From an uncultured Pelagibacteraceae bacterium (GTDB lineage Bacteria; Pseudomonadota; Alphaproteobacteria; Pelagibacterales; Pelagibacteraceae), in the NCBI GenBank assembly GCA_902629075.1, contig CACOPK010000002.1, positions 62,001 through 126,000 on the forward strand: DNA of 64,000 bases. The letters are read 5' to 3'. Shown in pieces: positions 38,590 to 45,982 of the stretch. How positions within the stretch are numbered: the stretch's first letter is position 1; each line of letters opens with the position of its first letter. Under the pieces are notes generated by a model. The model saw only the letters and a list, made by a program, of their open reading frames with translations, was not told the origin of the DNA and did not search any database. The position numbers were made by a program, and so were the translations under genes.

Positions 38590-39003
38590 ATGTCAGAAGT
38601 TCAAAAATTAGATTTTAAAGATAGTAAATACGCAACAGGAAGAAGAAAAACCTCTATAGCTAAAGTTTGGTTAAAAAAAGGTTCGGGACAAATTGTAATA
38701 AACGGAAAGAAATATGACGATTATTTCACCAGAGAAATACATAAGATGAAACTTTTAAGACCTTTTGAAATAATTAATCAAACAGCTGATTATGACGTAA
38801 GAGGCAATGTAACTGGTGGTGGTCTAACTGGTCAAGTCGGCGCTCTTGTTCATGGTATATCAAAAGCATTACTGCAATTTGATGAAAACTTAAAACCTAC
38901 TTTAAAAAAGGAAAAATTAACCACGAGAGATTCTAGGGCTGTTGAAAGAAAGAAATACGGTCATAGAAAAGCAAGACGTAGTTTTCAATTTTCTAAAAGA
39001 TAA
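38590..39003 (+). CDS. rpsI: 30S ribosomal protein S9
   Basis: I start at ATG 38590, giving 137 residues; an in-frame TTG 15 bases upstream lies inside rplM and is unlikely. S9 signatures: YATGRRKTSIAKVWLKKGSG, VNGKxxxxYF-like INGKKYDDYF, GGGLTGQVGALVHGISKALL and the C-terminal RKKYGHRKARRSFQFSKR that reaches the ribosomal P site. The following 35 bases before argC show no clear terminator. Confidence 0.98.
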   Translation: MSEVQKLDFKDSKYATGRRKTSIAKVWLKKGSGQIVINGKKYDDYFTREIHKMKLLRPFEIINQTADYDVRGNVTGGGLTGQVGALVHGISKALLQFDENLKPTLKKEKLTTRDSRAVERKKYGHRKARRSFQFSKR

Positions 39004-39038
39004 TTTTTCTTTTTCAAATACAACAGTTATAATAAATT

Positions 39039-40061
39039 ATGCAAAAGCTAAATATTTTAGTTGCTGGTTCCACTGGTTATATTGGTGTCGAGCTTATTAA
39101 ACTTCTTGTTAATCATAAAAAAGTTAAAATTAAATACTTATGTGGTAATTCCTCTGTAGGAAAAAATATTTCATTATATGATAAATCTTTAAAAAATAAA
39201 AAATTGCCTAAAATAATTAAATTTAATCAAAAACTGCTTAAAGATGTTGATGTAGTTTTTACTGCTTTACCTAACGGTGAAGCTCACAAAATTTCTAACA
39301 TGCTTCATAAACACAATACACTTATAGATCTATCTGCAGATTTTAGATTAAAAAAAGCTAGCACATATTTTAAATATTATAAAATAAAACACTCTTCTAT
39401 TAAAAATATAAATAAAAGTATTTATGCTTTGCCAGAAATAAAGAATAAAAGAATTAAGAAATTTAAAATTATTGGATGTCCCGGTTGTTATCCTACATCA
39501 GCTCTTATCCCTTTAATACCATTAATTAAAAATAAAATTATTTCAAAAAAAAATATTATAATAGATTCTAAATCAGGATACTCAGGTGCTGGAAGAGGTG
39601 TACATAAAATGTATAAAAATAAAAATTTATATGAATCGCTAAGTGCTTACGGTATTAAATCTCATAGACATAATTCAGAAATACAACAAGAATTAAATTC
39701 TGAAACTGGAAAAAAAGTTGAATTTACTTTTACACCACATTTATCACCGATGTTTAGAGGAATTTTAACTACAATTTATTGTTCGACTGAAAAGAAACAT
39801 AGTATTAATTCTATTATGTCGACACTTAAAAAGTTTTATAAAAATGAAACTTTTGTAAAAATATTAAAAAAAAACTCATTAATAAGCACAAACGATGTAA
39901 TAAATACAAATAATTGTTTATTATCAATATGTGAGTCTAAACAAAAAAATCAATTTATTATTTTATCGGCAATTGATAATTTAATTAAAGGTGGAAGTGG
40001 TCAAGCTATACAAAATATGAATATATTATTCAATTTTAGAGAAAATATGGGTTTAAAATGA
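39039..40061 (+). CDS. argC: N-acetyl-gamma-glutamyl-phosphate reductase
   Basis: ArgC makes N-acetylglutamate semialdehyde in arginine synthesis. The 340 residues have the nucleotide loop VAGSTGYIGVELI and the active-site Cys150 in GCPGCYPTSALIPL, then KSGYSGAGRG. It heads a tightly overlapped set argC-lipoprotein-hom-AEC-EamA, with the next gene overlapping by 4 bases. Confidence 0.96.
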   Translation: MQKLNILVAGSTGYIGVELIKLLVNHKKVKIKYLCGNSSVGKNISLYDKSLKNKKLPKIIKFNQKLLKDVDVVFTALPNGEAHKISNMLHKHNTLIDLSADFRLKKASTYFKYYKIKHSSIKNINKSIYALPEIKNKRIKKFKIIGCPGCYPTSALIPLIPLIKNKIISKKNIIIDSKSGYSGAGRGVHKMYKNKNLYESLSAYGIKSHRHNSEIQQELNSETGKKVEFTFTPHLSPMFRGILTTIYCSTEKKHSINSIMSTLKKFYKNETFVKILKKNSLISTNDVINTNNCLLSICESKQKNQFIILSAIDNLIKGGSGQAIQNMNILFNFRENMGLK

Positions 40062-40243
40062 AATATTTATTAATTTTATTAATGTTAATAATATTATCCG
40101 GATGTAATTCTCGAATGTTAAATAATAATGATAAAGGGTTGCAAATCGATATATATGAAGATGATATAAGTTATAAAAAATTTAAACAAAAAGTAATCGA
40201 ATATGCAGAAAGAGCAAAGTATCCTAATTTGACAAGTAAATGA
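40058..40243 (+). CDS. Small putative lipoprotein of unknown function
   Basis: A 61-residue protein with a signal peptide and lipobox IILSGC (Cys16), leaving a mature part of about 45 residues, acidic then basic (IDIYEDDISYKKFKQKVIEYAERAKYP). It has the size of YifL/LptM-type lipoproteins but lacks their G-x-KGPLYxP motif. It overlaps argC and hom by 4 bases each, so it is certainly translated in this operon, yet nothing suggests a link to amino-acid synthesis. I do not recognise the family. Confidence 0.75.
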   Translation: MKYLLILLMLIILSGCNSRMLNNNDKGLQIDIYEDDISYKKFKQKVIEYAERAKYPNLTSK

Positions 40244-41532
40244 CAAATAAAAAAATTAATATTGCAGTGATTGGTTTGGGTCAAATAGGAAATTATTTGC
40301 TTAACGAATTAAATACTAAAAAAAATGATATAGAACTAAAAACAGGAAGAAAAATTCATATTGCAGCTATATCTGCTAAAAGTAAAAATAAAAAAAGAAG
40401 GTTTAAAATAAATAAATCTATTTTTGTTAAAAATCCTTTAGATATAATTAAGAAAAAAAAAATAGATATTCTTTTTGAAGCAATTGGTCAAAGTGATGGA
40501 ATTTCTAAAAAGGTTGTTGAAACTGCTTTAAAAAATAGAATACATGTAATTACGCCAAATAAAGCATTAATTTCTAAACACGGTGATTACTTATCTAATT
40601 TAGCAGAAAAAAATAAAGTTAACCTTGAATTTGAAGCTTCAGTTGCAGGAGGCATTCCTATCTTAAGAACAATTAAAGAAGGTCTTGCTACAAATAAATT
40701 ACATAAAGTTTATGGGATATTAAATGGAACATGTAATTATATTTTATCCGAGATGGAAAAAACAAAAGATAGTTTTTCAAGTGTTTTAAAAAAAGCTCAA
40801 ATTCTTGGTTATGCTGAGCCAGGCAATCCAAAACTTGATCTGAACGGTTATGATGCTTTTGCTAAAGTGAGAATATTGTCTTCCTTGGCATTTAACAAAA
40901 GAATTTCAAATAAAAAATGTATAATGGAAGGTATTGAAAATATCGAATATAAAGATATAGAAATTGCCTCTCAATTGAACTTTCGAATTAAATTATTAGG
41001 TATTACAGAGTTAATAAATGGTAAATTATTTGAAAGAGTTCATCCAACTTTAGTTAAAAAAGATTCTTATATTGGAAACGTAAATGGTGTAATGAATGCT
41101 GTAATAGTTAATGGTCATCCAGTAGGGGAGAGCGTTCTTCAAGGTGAGGGCGCAGGACCAGGAGCCACATCGTCAGCATTAATGTCTGATTTGTTGTCTA
41201 TTTTAAGAGGCAATATCAAATACCCTTTTGGATTACCAAATTTTAAAAGAAAATATCCAATTTCTTATAATGATAAAAATTCATCAAACTCTTTATATAT
41301 AAGACTAGAAGTAAGAGATAAGCCAGGAGTATTATCAGGTATAACTAAACTTTTAGCAAATAATAGAATTTCCATCGAAAGAGTTATTCAAATACCAGAT
41401 CATAAGAAGAAATCAGCTTCTATTGTAATAATTACACATAAAGCAATCGAATCAAAATCTCAAAAATTAATCAACTCATTTAAAAAAAATATAAATATAC
41501 TTAAAAAACCTGTTTTAATAAGACTTTTTTAA
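40240..41532 (+). CDS. hom: Homoserine dehydrogenase
   Basis: Hom reduces aspartate semialdehyde to homoserine, the branch point to threonine and methionine. The 430 residues have GLGQIGNYLLNEL (NAD(P) loop), TPNKALIS, EASVAGGIPI, GILNGTCNYILSEM and a C-terminal ACT domain (about 347-415, EVRDKPGVLSGIT) expected to sense threonine. It links dapA's substrate pool at one end to metY's acetylhomoserine precursor at the other. It shares one base with the AEC gene. Confidence 0.96.
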   Translation: MTNKKINIAVIGLGQIGNYLLNELNTKKNDIELKTGRKIHIAAISAKSKNKKRRFKINKSIFVKNPLDIIKKKKIDILFEAIGQSDGISKKVVETALKNRIHVITPNKALISKHGDYLSNLAEKNKVNLEFEASVAGGIPILRTIKEGLATNKLHKVYGILNGTCNYILSEMEKTKDSFSSVLKKAQILGYAEPGNPKLDLNGYDAFAKVRILSSLAFNKRISNKKCIMEGIENIEYKDIEIASQLNFRIKLLGITELINGKLFERVHPTLVKKDSYIGNVNGVMNAVIVNGHPVGESVLQGEGAGPGATSSALMSDLLSILRGNIKYPFGLPNFKRKYPISYNDKNSSNSLYIRLEVRDKPGVLSGITKLLANNRISIERVIQIPDHKKKSASIVIITHKAIESKSQKLINSFKKNINILKKPVLIRLF

Positions 41533-42434
41533 TGGAAATTTACATAAAGTTATTTGAGGTATTATTTCCAGTTTTTTTTGTTGTTGGTATTGGTTATTAC
41601 TTAGGTAGAAAAAATCCAAAAATAGATACGACTTTTATTACTAATTTTGCAGCAAATATTGGGACCCCTGCAATGATTATTTATGCTGTTACATCAACGG
41701 GCATTACTTTCGAAATTTTTGCAAAATATTTTTGGTACTATTTAATTGCAATTATACTATTTTCCTTATTTGGAATTATAACATTATATATCTTAAAAAC
41801 TAAAGATATTGTTAGAGAGTTACCACCCTTGATACTTCCAAATACTGGAAATATGGGTCTTCCTATTTGTTTATTTGCTTATGGATCTCAAGGTCTAGGA
41901 GTATCTGCAGCTATAACATCATTAATTATTTTATTTCATTTTACGTTAGGTGTTTTTTTAGCAGATAGAAAATTTAATTTTAGAGTAATCGCGCAAAATC
42001 CTCCATTTTATGCTATATTATTTTCAGCAGTAATTTTATTTTATGAAATTAAGCTTCCTACATTTGTAATAAATACTACTGAATGGTTAATGTATGCTAC
42101 AATATTTTTAATTTTAATGTCTTTAGGTATAGCCCTTACTAGATTAAAAGTATTTTCTTTAAATAAGGCAATCATATCTTCTCTAACAAGAACAATAATT
42201 GGCCCTATAATAGGTATTTCATTAATTTCTTTTTTTAATTTAAGCGGTTTTGCTGCAGGTGTACTTTTAATACAATGTTCTATGCCAAGTGCTGTTCTAA
42301 ATTATCTAGTTGCATCAATTTATTCACCAAAAAAAATAGTAGACTCTGTAGCTAGCACAATAGTAGTTTCTACTTTAATGTCATTTATAACAGTTCCGGT
42401 AGTAGTATTTATTGCATTAAAATATTTTTCTTAA
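41532..42434 (+). CDS. AEC-family (auxin efflux carrier-like) transporter
   Basis: A 300-residue membrane protein with about ten hydrophobic segments in two halves and the family features FFVVGIGYYLGRK and LPNTGNMGLPICLFAYG. Bacterial AEC members carry malate, malonate or other small acids; which one is unclear here. Its placement directly after hom (1-base overlap) suggests co-expression only. It is followed with a 1-base overlap by a second transporter. Confidence 0.85.
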   Translation: MEIYIKLFEVLFPVFFVVGIGYYLGRKNPKIDTTFITNFAANIGTPAMIIYAVTSTGITFEIFAKYFWYYLIAIILFSLFGIITLYILKTKDIVRELPPLILPNTGNMGLPICLFAYGSQGLGVSAAITSLIILFHFTLGVFLADRKFNFRVIAQNPPFYAILFSAVILFYEIKLPTFVINTTEWLMYATIFLILMSLGIALTRLKVFSLNKAIISSLTRTIIGPIIGISLISFFNLSGFAAGVLLIQCSMPSAVLNYLVASIYSPKKIVDSVASTIVVSTLMSFITVPVVVFIALKYFS

Positions 42435-43282
42435 TGAAAGCAATTATTTTAAATATTTCAGCTTGGATAATGCTTCCATTTATGGATGCTATAGCTAAGT
42501 ATTTATCTTCTAGTTTGCCTTTTTTTCAAATTACTTGGGCAAGATATTTTTTTACTGTTTTCTTAGTATTGCCTCTAATGATTATATTTTTTAGAGATCA
42601 ATTTAAATGGACAGAAAATCCAAAATTACAATTTTATAGAGGTTTAACTTTATTTTTTGCTAATATATGTTTTTTTTATTCAATATCTATAATCTCTATG
42701 GCTAAGGCATTAACTTTAGCATTCGTGGCTCCATTAATAACAACAGTTTTATCTCCATTTTTTTTAGGTGAAAAGGTAGGAATTAGAAGGTGGTCTGCAG
42801 TAATTGCAGGGTTTATAGGTATACTTGTAGTTATTAGACCTGGATTTATAGAATTTAATTTTGCTAGTTTTGCAGCTGTTGGAACAGGATGTTTTTATGG
42901 AGTTTATTTAATTATTACTCGTAAACTTCACTCAACTGACAGCCCTTTGTTAACTCTATTATTAACAGGTGTAGTAGGGACTATTATTGGTACATTTATA
43001 GTTCCTTTTGTTTGGGTAAAACCCACTCTAACAGAATGGTCATGGTTAATTTTAATGGGTTTATTTGCTTGTTTAGGTCATATTTTGCTTATTTATTCTT
43101 TAAAATACGCTGATGCTTCTAAATTGGCTCCTTTTGGTTATATAGAGATAATTCCTAACATTATTCTAGGCTATTTTTTCTTTAATGATCTCTTGGATAT
43201 TTGGTCATTTTCAGGTTTATTTATTATAATTTCCTCTGGATTATATGTTATAAGAAGAGAGTATATTGTTAAACATAAGTAA
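42434..43282 (+). CDS. DMT-superfamily (EamA-type) transporter
   Basis: A 282-residue protein with about ten membrane segments as two EamA repeats. Typical parts are ITWARYFFTVF, KALTLAFVAPLITTVLSPFFLGEKVG in repeat 1 and YADASKLAPFGYIEIIPNIILGYFFFND in repeat 2. Such permeases usually export amino acids or metabolites. It ends the argC operon, and a 423-base gap without a recognised gene follows. Confidence 0.88.
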   Translation: MKAIILNISAWIMLPFMDAIAKYLSSSLPFFQITWARYFFTVFLVLPLMIIFFRDQFKWTENPKLQFYRGLTLFFANICFFYSISIISMAKALTLAFVAPLITTVLSPFFLGEKVGIRRWSAVIAGFIGILVVIRPGFIEFNFASFAAVGTGCFYGVYLIITRKLHSTDSPLLTLLLTGVVGTIIGTFIVPFVWVKPTLTEWSWLILMGLFACLGHILLIYSLKYADASKLAPFGYIEIIPNIILGYFFFNDLLDIWSFSGLFIIISSGLYVIRREYIVKHK

Positions 43283-43705
43283 TCAAATGTTTACTAAATA
43301 ATAAAGTTAAACTTTAATTATGTTATATAAAGTATTGTAATTATTACATTTTTTAGTTTTTATAAATATATAGATTAAAACGTTTAAATAAAACATAAAG
43401 TAAAAAAGCAAGCAAAACAGGAATTATTTAAGTATTTTTATAAGTTGTTAAAATAAGCGAACATTTGTAATAAACTATGATGGATATCTCTCATTATATC
43501 TGTTTTATAACTAATTTCGTGTCAAAATTGCTATAAAATTTAAAACATATTTGCTAGCTTTGCATTTAGAGAATATAGCGATTAAAGGGCCATAGAAGGG
43601 GCTAAATTAAGCATTATTTTATTGAGGGTTCAACTGTTAGGAGAAATTAAAAAAAATTATAAAATTTTTACATAATATTAAAAAAAACGTTGTAATACAA
43701 CAATT
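43283..43705 (+). other. 423-base gap between converging genes, no gene recognised
   Basis: Both flanking genes end here. Both strands contain only very short reading frames, the longest I checked being about 20 codons. Visible features are AT-rich runs, a small AAAGTTAAACTTT palindrome near 43305, a GTTGTAATACAAC hairpin near 43689-43701 close to the ogt stop, and a slightly GC-richer patch at about 43575-43645 (AAAGGGCCATAGAAGGGGCT). Such a long spacer is rare in this genome style; it may hold a small RNA or decayed sequence. Confidence 0.5.
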
Positions 43706-43981
43706 CTAGAGGATAATTCCCTCCAATTTAAGCAGTTTTTTTTTAGTTTTTTTGCCACCTGGGCCAGAATAGCCACCTAAACTACCATCAGATCTAATTA
43801 CTCTATGACAAGGCACCTTTGGTGGAAATGGATTTTTTCCTACTGCATTTCCTACTGCTCTTGCTGCTTTTGGTTTATTTAATGCTTTTGCTATTTCAAG
43901 ATAAGTTTTGGTTTGTCCCCTCGGTATTTTTTTAATGTAATTCCATACTTTAATTTGAAACTTTGTTCCAATGAAGGTCAT
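43706..43981 (-). CDS. ogt: Single-domain methylated-DNA-protein cysteine methyltransferase (Ogt/MGMT)
   Basis: A 91-residue protein starting at ATG 43981 that consists only of the C-terminal, DNA-binding/catalytic domain of O6-alkylguanine transferases: FQIKVWNYIKKIPRGQTKTYLEIA, RAVGNAVGKNP and the active-site Cys58 in PCHRV. Alkyltransferase-like (ATL) proteins of this size have Trp in place of Cys; here Cys is kept, so it could be active. The usual N-terminal half is absent. A 30-base upstream extension in frame exists but has no family match. The candidate RNA at about 43990-44172 lies just upstream. Confidence 0.88.
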   Translation of the reverse strand: MTFIGTKFQIKVWNYIKKIPRGQTKTYLEIAKALNKPKAARAVGNAVGKNPFPPKVPCHRVIRSDGSLGGYSGPGGKKTKKKLLKLEGIIL

Positions 43982-43989
43982 AAAATGAA

Positions 43990-44172
43990 AAAAACCCCTG
44001 TTTCCTTGCACTTTTTAAGGTGCAAAGAACAGTTGTTTTTGGCACGTCGTTTTATGCGCTACCGCCATGCCCACCACTCTACGATTTTAGCGCTACTCCG
44101 CAGAGTTTTCTGCCCCCTGAGCTTGAACCTCTCGGCTTTTCCTCAATTGGCCAGTTAAGAGTTGCCTCTTAA
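43990..44172 (-). ncRNA. Candidate structured RNA, GC-rich, family not identified
   Basis: A roughly 180-base intergenic block is far richer in G and C than anything around it, which in AT-rich genomes usually marks a stable RNA. Hairpins: TTAAGAG-TTGC-CTCTTAA (44155-44172), GCAGA-GTTT-TCTGC (44100-44113) and TTGCAC/GTGCAA around 44004-44024. On the minus strand the last is followed by GGGGTTTTTTTC, which is terminator-like. I compared it by eye with tmRNA, 4.5S, RNase P and 6S consensus and found no convincing match. Strand and ends are tentative. Confidence 0.5.
44048..44101. repeat. Two imperfect direct repeats inside the GC-rich block
   Basis: CGTTTTATGCGCTACCGCC at 44048-44066 and CGATTTTAGCGCTACTCCGC at 44082-44101 align as CG-(A)TTTTA-(T)GCGCTAC-(T)CCGC with the second starting 34 bases after the first. 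They contain the palindromic AGCGCT or its variant and may pair alternatively in an RNA. They could also be recombination- or protein-binding sites. Confidence 0.5.
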
Positions 44173-44197
44173 GTTAATAACATAATATCAAAATCTT

Positions 44198-44219
44198 AAT
44201 TAAGTGTTATCACTTAATT
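44198..44219. repeat. Perfect 9-bp inverted repeat
   Basis: AATTAAGTG-TTAT-CACTTAATT is a perfect hairpin-forming or operator-like repeat in the gap between the 58-residue membrane protein and the GC-rich block. On the minus strand it sits about 25 bases upstream of the candidate RNA and could overlap its promoter. On the same strand it could also be the 3' hairpin of the RDD operon, though there is no T-run. Confidence 0.45.
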
Positions 44220-44279
44220 GTTGAATTTATTGACTTTTTAACAGGGTAGAATAGTGGGGATAACTCAAAATTTTAAAAT

Positions 44280-44456
44280 TTATGACATAAATATAAGTCC
44301 AAAATAGCTTAACGAAAATAATATAGCTAATACTGATAAAAAATACGTTTCTATAGTTTTTCCATGCTTTTTATTTTGAATATAAGCTAAAACCCAAAAA
44401 CCAACTGCGCTAAGCAAAAATATTATATTAGGAATTTCTCCGTCAATTGTGCCCAT
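44280..44456 (-). CDS. Small two-helix membrane protein, unknown
   Basis: A 58-residue protein read from ATG 44456: MGTIDGEIPN, a hydrophobic helix (about 11-26, IIFLLSAVGFWVLAYI), a short basic loop QNKKHGK, and a second helix (about 37-57, ending SYFGLIFMS). Only one base separates its start from the stop of the RDD gene upstream, so the two look like an operon. I do not recognise the family. The coding case rests on that coupling and on the clean two-helix hairpin pattern. Confidence 0.65.
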   Translation of the reverse strand: MGTIDGEIPNIIFLLSAVGFWVLAYIQNKKHGKTIETYFLSVLAILFSLSYFGLIFMS

Positions 44457-44457
44457 A

Positions 44458-44949
44458 TTATCTAACTTTTGTACAAAGTGTCCTTGAAATTATGTTGTGA
44501 AACCCTTGTTTTCGGCCAGTAAAAGCTATCATAAAAAAACCTATAAAAAGGAACATTGCAGATAAAGCTGATACAAAATAATTACCTGTTGCTCTCCAAA
44601 AACTAACTTTATTATGGTTTTCATCAGTTATTATAATATCACATGCTCTCATACCTATTGTTGCTTTTTTTGATGAAGAATGCTGAACTGCAAAATATAA
44701 CCAGTATAAAGGTATAGACAAAATCCATCCTATTATTGGTATAAAAACTAAAATAAATGATACTACTGACAAAATTATATAATCAATAAGTCCGGCTAAA
44801 AATCTGTACCAAAATCCAGCATAAACATTTTTTTTTGTCAATTTTTTATAAGATTTATTTTTAATAAGCGCCAAACAAAGGATTAATGCAATTAATGGAG
44901 GAACCACGAAAGTTATTATGATTAATGTCATCCAAATACTTAATTCCAT
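44458..44949 (-). CDS. RDD-family membrane protein
   Basis: A 163-residue protein with an N-terminal membrane segment (about 7-28) and an RDD domain: GFWYRFLAGLIDYIIL (the Arg and Asp of the family name), a second and third segment, and KKATIGMRACDIIITDENH. RDD proteins are small inner-membrane proteins, some implicated in ion or compatible-solute handling, most uncharacterised. The N-terminal helix before the RDD core is an extra. It is divergent from the integrase (79 bases). Confidence 0.82.
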   Translation of the reverse strand: MELSIWMTLIIITFVVPPLIALILCLALIKNKSYKKLTKKNVYAGFWYRFLAGLIDYIILSVVSFILVFIPIIGWILSIPLYWLYFAVQHSSSKKATIGMRACDIIITDENHNKVSFWRATGNYFVSALSAMFLFIGFFMIAFTGRKQGFHNIISRTLCTKVR

Positions 44950-44967
44950 TATTTAAAATTAATTTAG

Positions 44968-44996
44968 TTGACAATAAAAATCTAATAATATATTAC
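44968..44996 (+). promoter_or_regulatory. Integrase promoter
   Basis: A perfect TTGACA (44968-44973) is followed after 17 bases by TATTAC (44991-44996). Initiation would fall near 45002. The -10 element and start point are inside a 15-bp inverted repeat (44991-45027), so a protein bound to the repeat would block polymerase. No Shine-Dalgarno is visible before the ATG at 45029. Inference from motif spacing. Confidence 0.55.
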
Positions 44997-45027
44997 TATT
45001 GATAATTAATTGTTATCAATAGTAATA
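44991..45027. repeat. Perfect 15-bp inverted repeat over the integrase promoter and start
   Basis: TATTACTATTGATAA (44991-45005), a 7-base centre TTAATTG, and TTATCAATAGTAATA (45013-45027). The right arm ends one base before the integrase ATG. The length and perfection make chance unlikely even in AT-rich DNA. It may be an operator for autoregulation, a recombinase core site with inverted arms, or an mRNA hairpin hiding the start codon if transcription begins further upstream. Confidence 0.85.
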
Positions 45028-45028
45028 C

Positions 45029-45982
45029 ATGAATGAACTAACTACAGAACTTAAAAACTTGCATGAGGATACATTAAATAATCTCAAGCATTCAAAATCA
45101 AAAAATACACTTAGAGCATATAAATCAGATTTTAAACATTTTGCATCGTTTTGTAGCAAACACGGATTTAAATCATTGCCGACTGAACCTAAAATAGTAT
45201 CTCTATATTTGACTTTTTTATCTAAAACATCAAAAATTAGTACCATAAGACGAAGATTGGTGTCAGTAAGTATGCTACATAAGATTAAGGGTCATTATTT
45301 AGATACAAAACATCCTATTATTATTGAAAATTTGCTTGGAATTAAAAGAACAATAGGTAGTTATCAAAAGGGTAAAAAGCCTATATTAATCAATGATTTA
45401 AAGACAATTATTAAAGTTATTTCTGAGGAAAAAATTAAAGAAATTAACAAGTTAAGGGATATATCATTAATATTAATTGGATTTGGCGGAGGTTTTAGGA
45501 GGTCTGAACTAATTTCAATTAATTATGAAGATCTTGAATTTGTAACAGAAGGACTAAAAATAAGGCTTAAACGTTCGAAAACAGACCAATATGGAGAAGG
45601 AATTATTAAAGGCCTGCCCTATTTCGAAAATGAAATTTATTGTCCTGTAAGAAATTTAAAAAAATGGTTAAAAATAACAAATATTAAATCGGGACCAATT
45701 TTTAGAAGGTTTATAAAGGGCTCAAAATTATCTGAATATAGACTAACTGATCAAACAGTAGTTTTATTAATTAAAAAATATCTACAATTAGCAGGAATAG
45801 AAAATTCTAATTATTCAGGTCATAGCCTCAGATCTGGGTTTGCAACTGCTGCGGCGGACTCTGGAGCTGACGAAAGAAGTATTATGGCAATGACGGGACA
45901 TAAAACAACTCAAATGGTAAGAAGATATATTAAAGAAGCAAATATATTTAAAAACAATGCTCTTAATAAAATAAAAATATGA
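45029..45982 (+). CDS. Tyrosine recombinase / site-specific integrase
   Basis: A 317-residue phage-type integrase. An N-terminal SAM-like arm/core-binding domain (about 5-100) precedes a catalytic domain with the full set: Arg157 or Arg158 in GGFRRSEL, Lys184 in RSKTDQYG, His265-x2-Arg268 in GHSLRSG, His291 in TGHKTT and nucleophile Tyr300 in RRYIKEA. It is about the size of XerC/D, but the DQYG insertion and the island context suggest a mobile-element integrase rather than the housekeeping Xer. Its stop overlaps the next gene (ATGA), so it is coupled to a glycosyltransferase-like gene. Confidence 0.93.
   Translation: MNELTTELKNLHEDTLNNLKHSKSKNTLRAYKSDFKHFASFCSKHGFKSLPTEPKIVSLYLTFLSKTSKISTIRRRLVSVSMLHKIKGHYLDTKHPIIIENLLGIKRTIGSYQKGKKPILINDLKTIIKVISEEKIKEINKLRDISLILIGFGGGFRRSELISINYEDLEFVTEGLKIRLKRSKTDQYGEGIIKGLPYFENEIYCPVRNLKKWLKITNIKSGPIFRRFIKGSKLSEYRLTDQTVVLLIKKYLQLAGIENSNYSGHSLRSGFATAAADSGADERSIMAMTGHKTTQMVRRYIKEANIFKNNALNKIKI

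Noticed and set aside
43913..44158. 81-residue plus-strand reading frame across ogt and the GC-rich block
   Set aside because: Half of it is antisense to ogt and the rest lies in the structured block. The composition is unlike any neighbour and no domain is visible.
43985..44172. Assignment of the GC-rich block as tmRNA, 4.5S RNA, RNase P RNA or 6S RNA
   Set aside because: It has no tag reading frame or TTCGANTCC arm, no GGAAGGAAGC loop and no GAGGAAAGTCCGGGC core. A fragment CCCCTGAGC recalls 6S RNA, but no long closing stem could be drawn.
45029..45982. Housekeeping XerC/XerD
   Set aside because: Size and catalytic set fit, but the location with glycosyltransferases, its own palindromic promoter and divergence in the catalytic loops favour an element-borne integrase. 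Phylogeny could overturn this.
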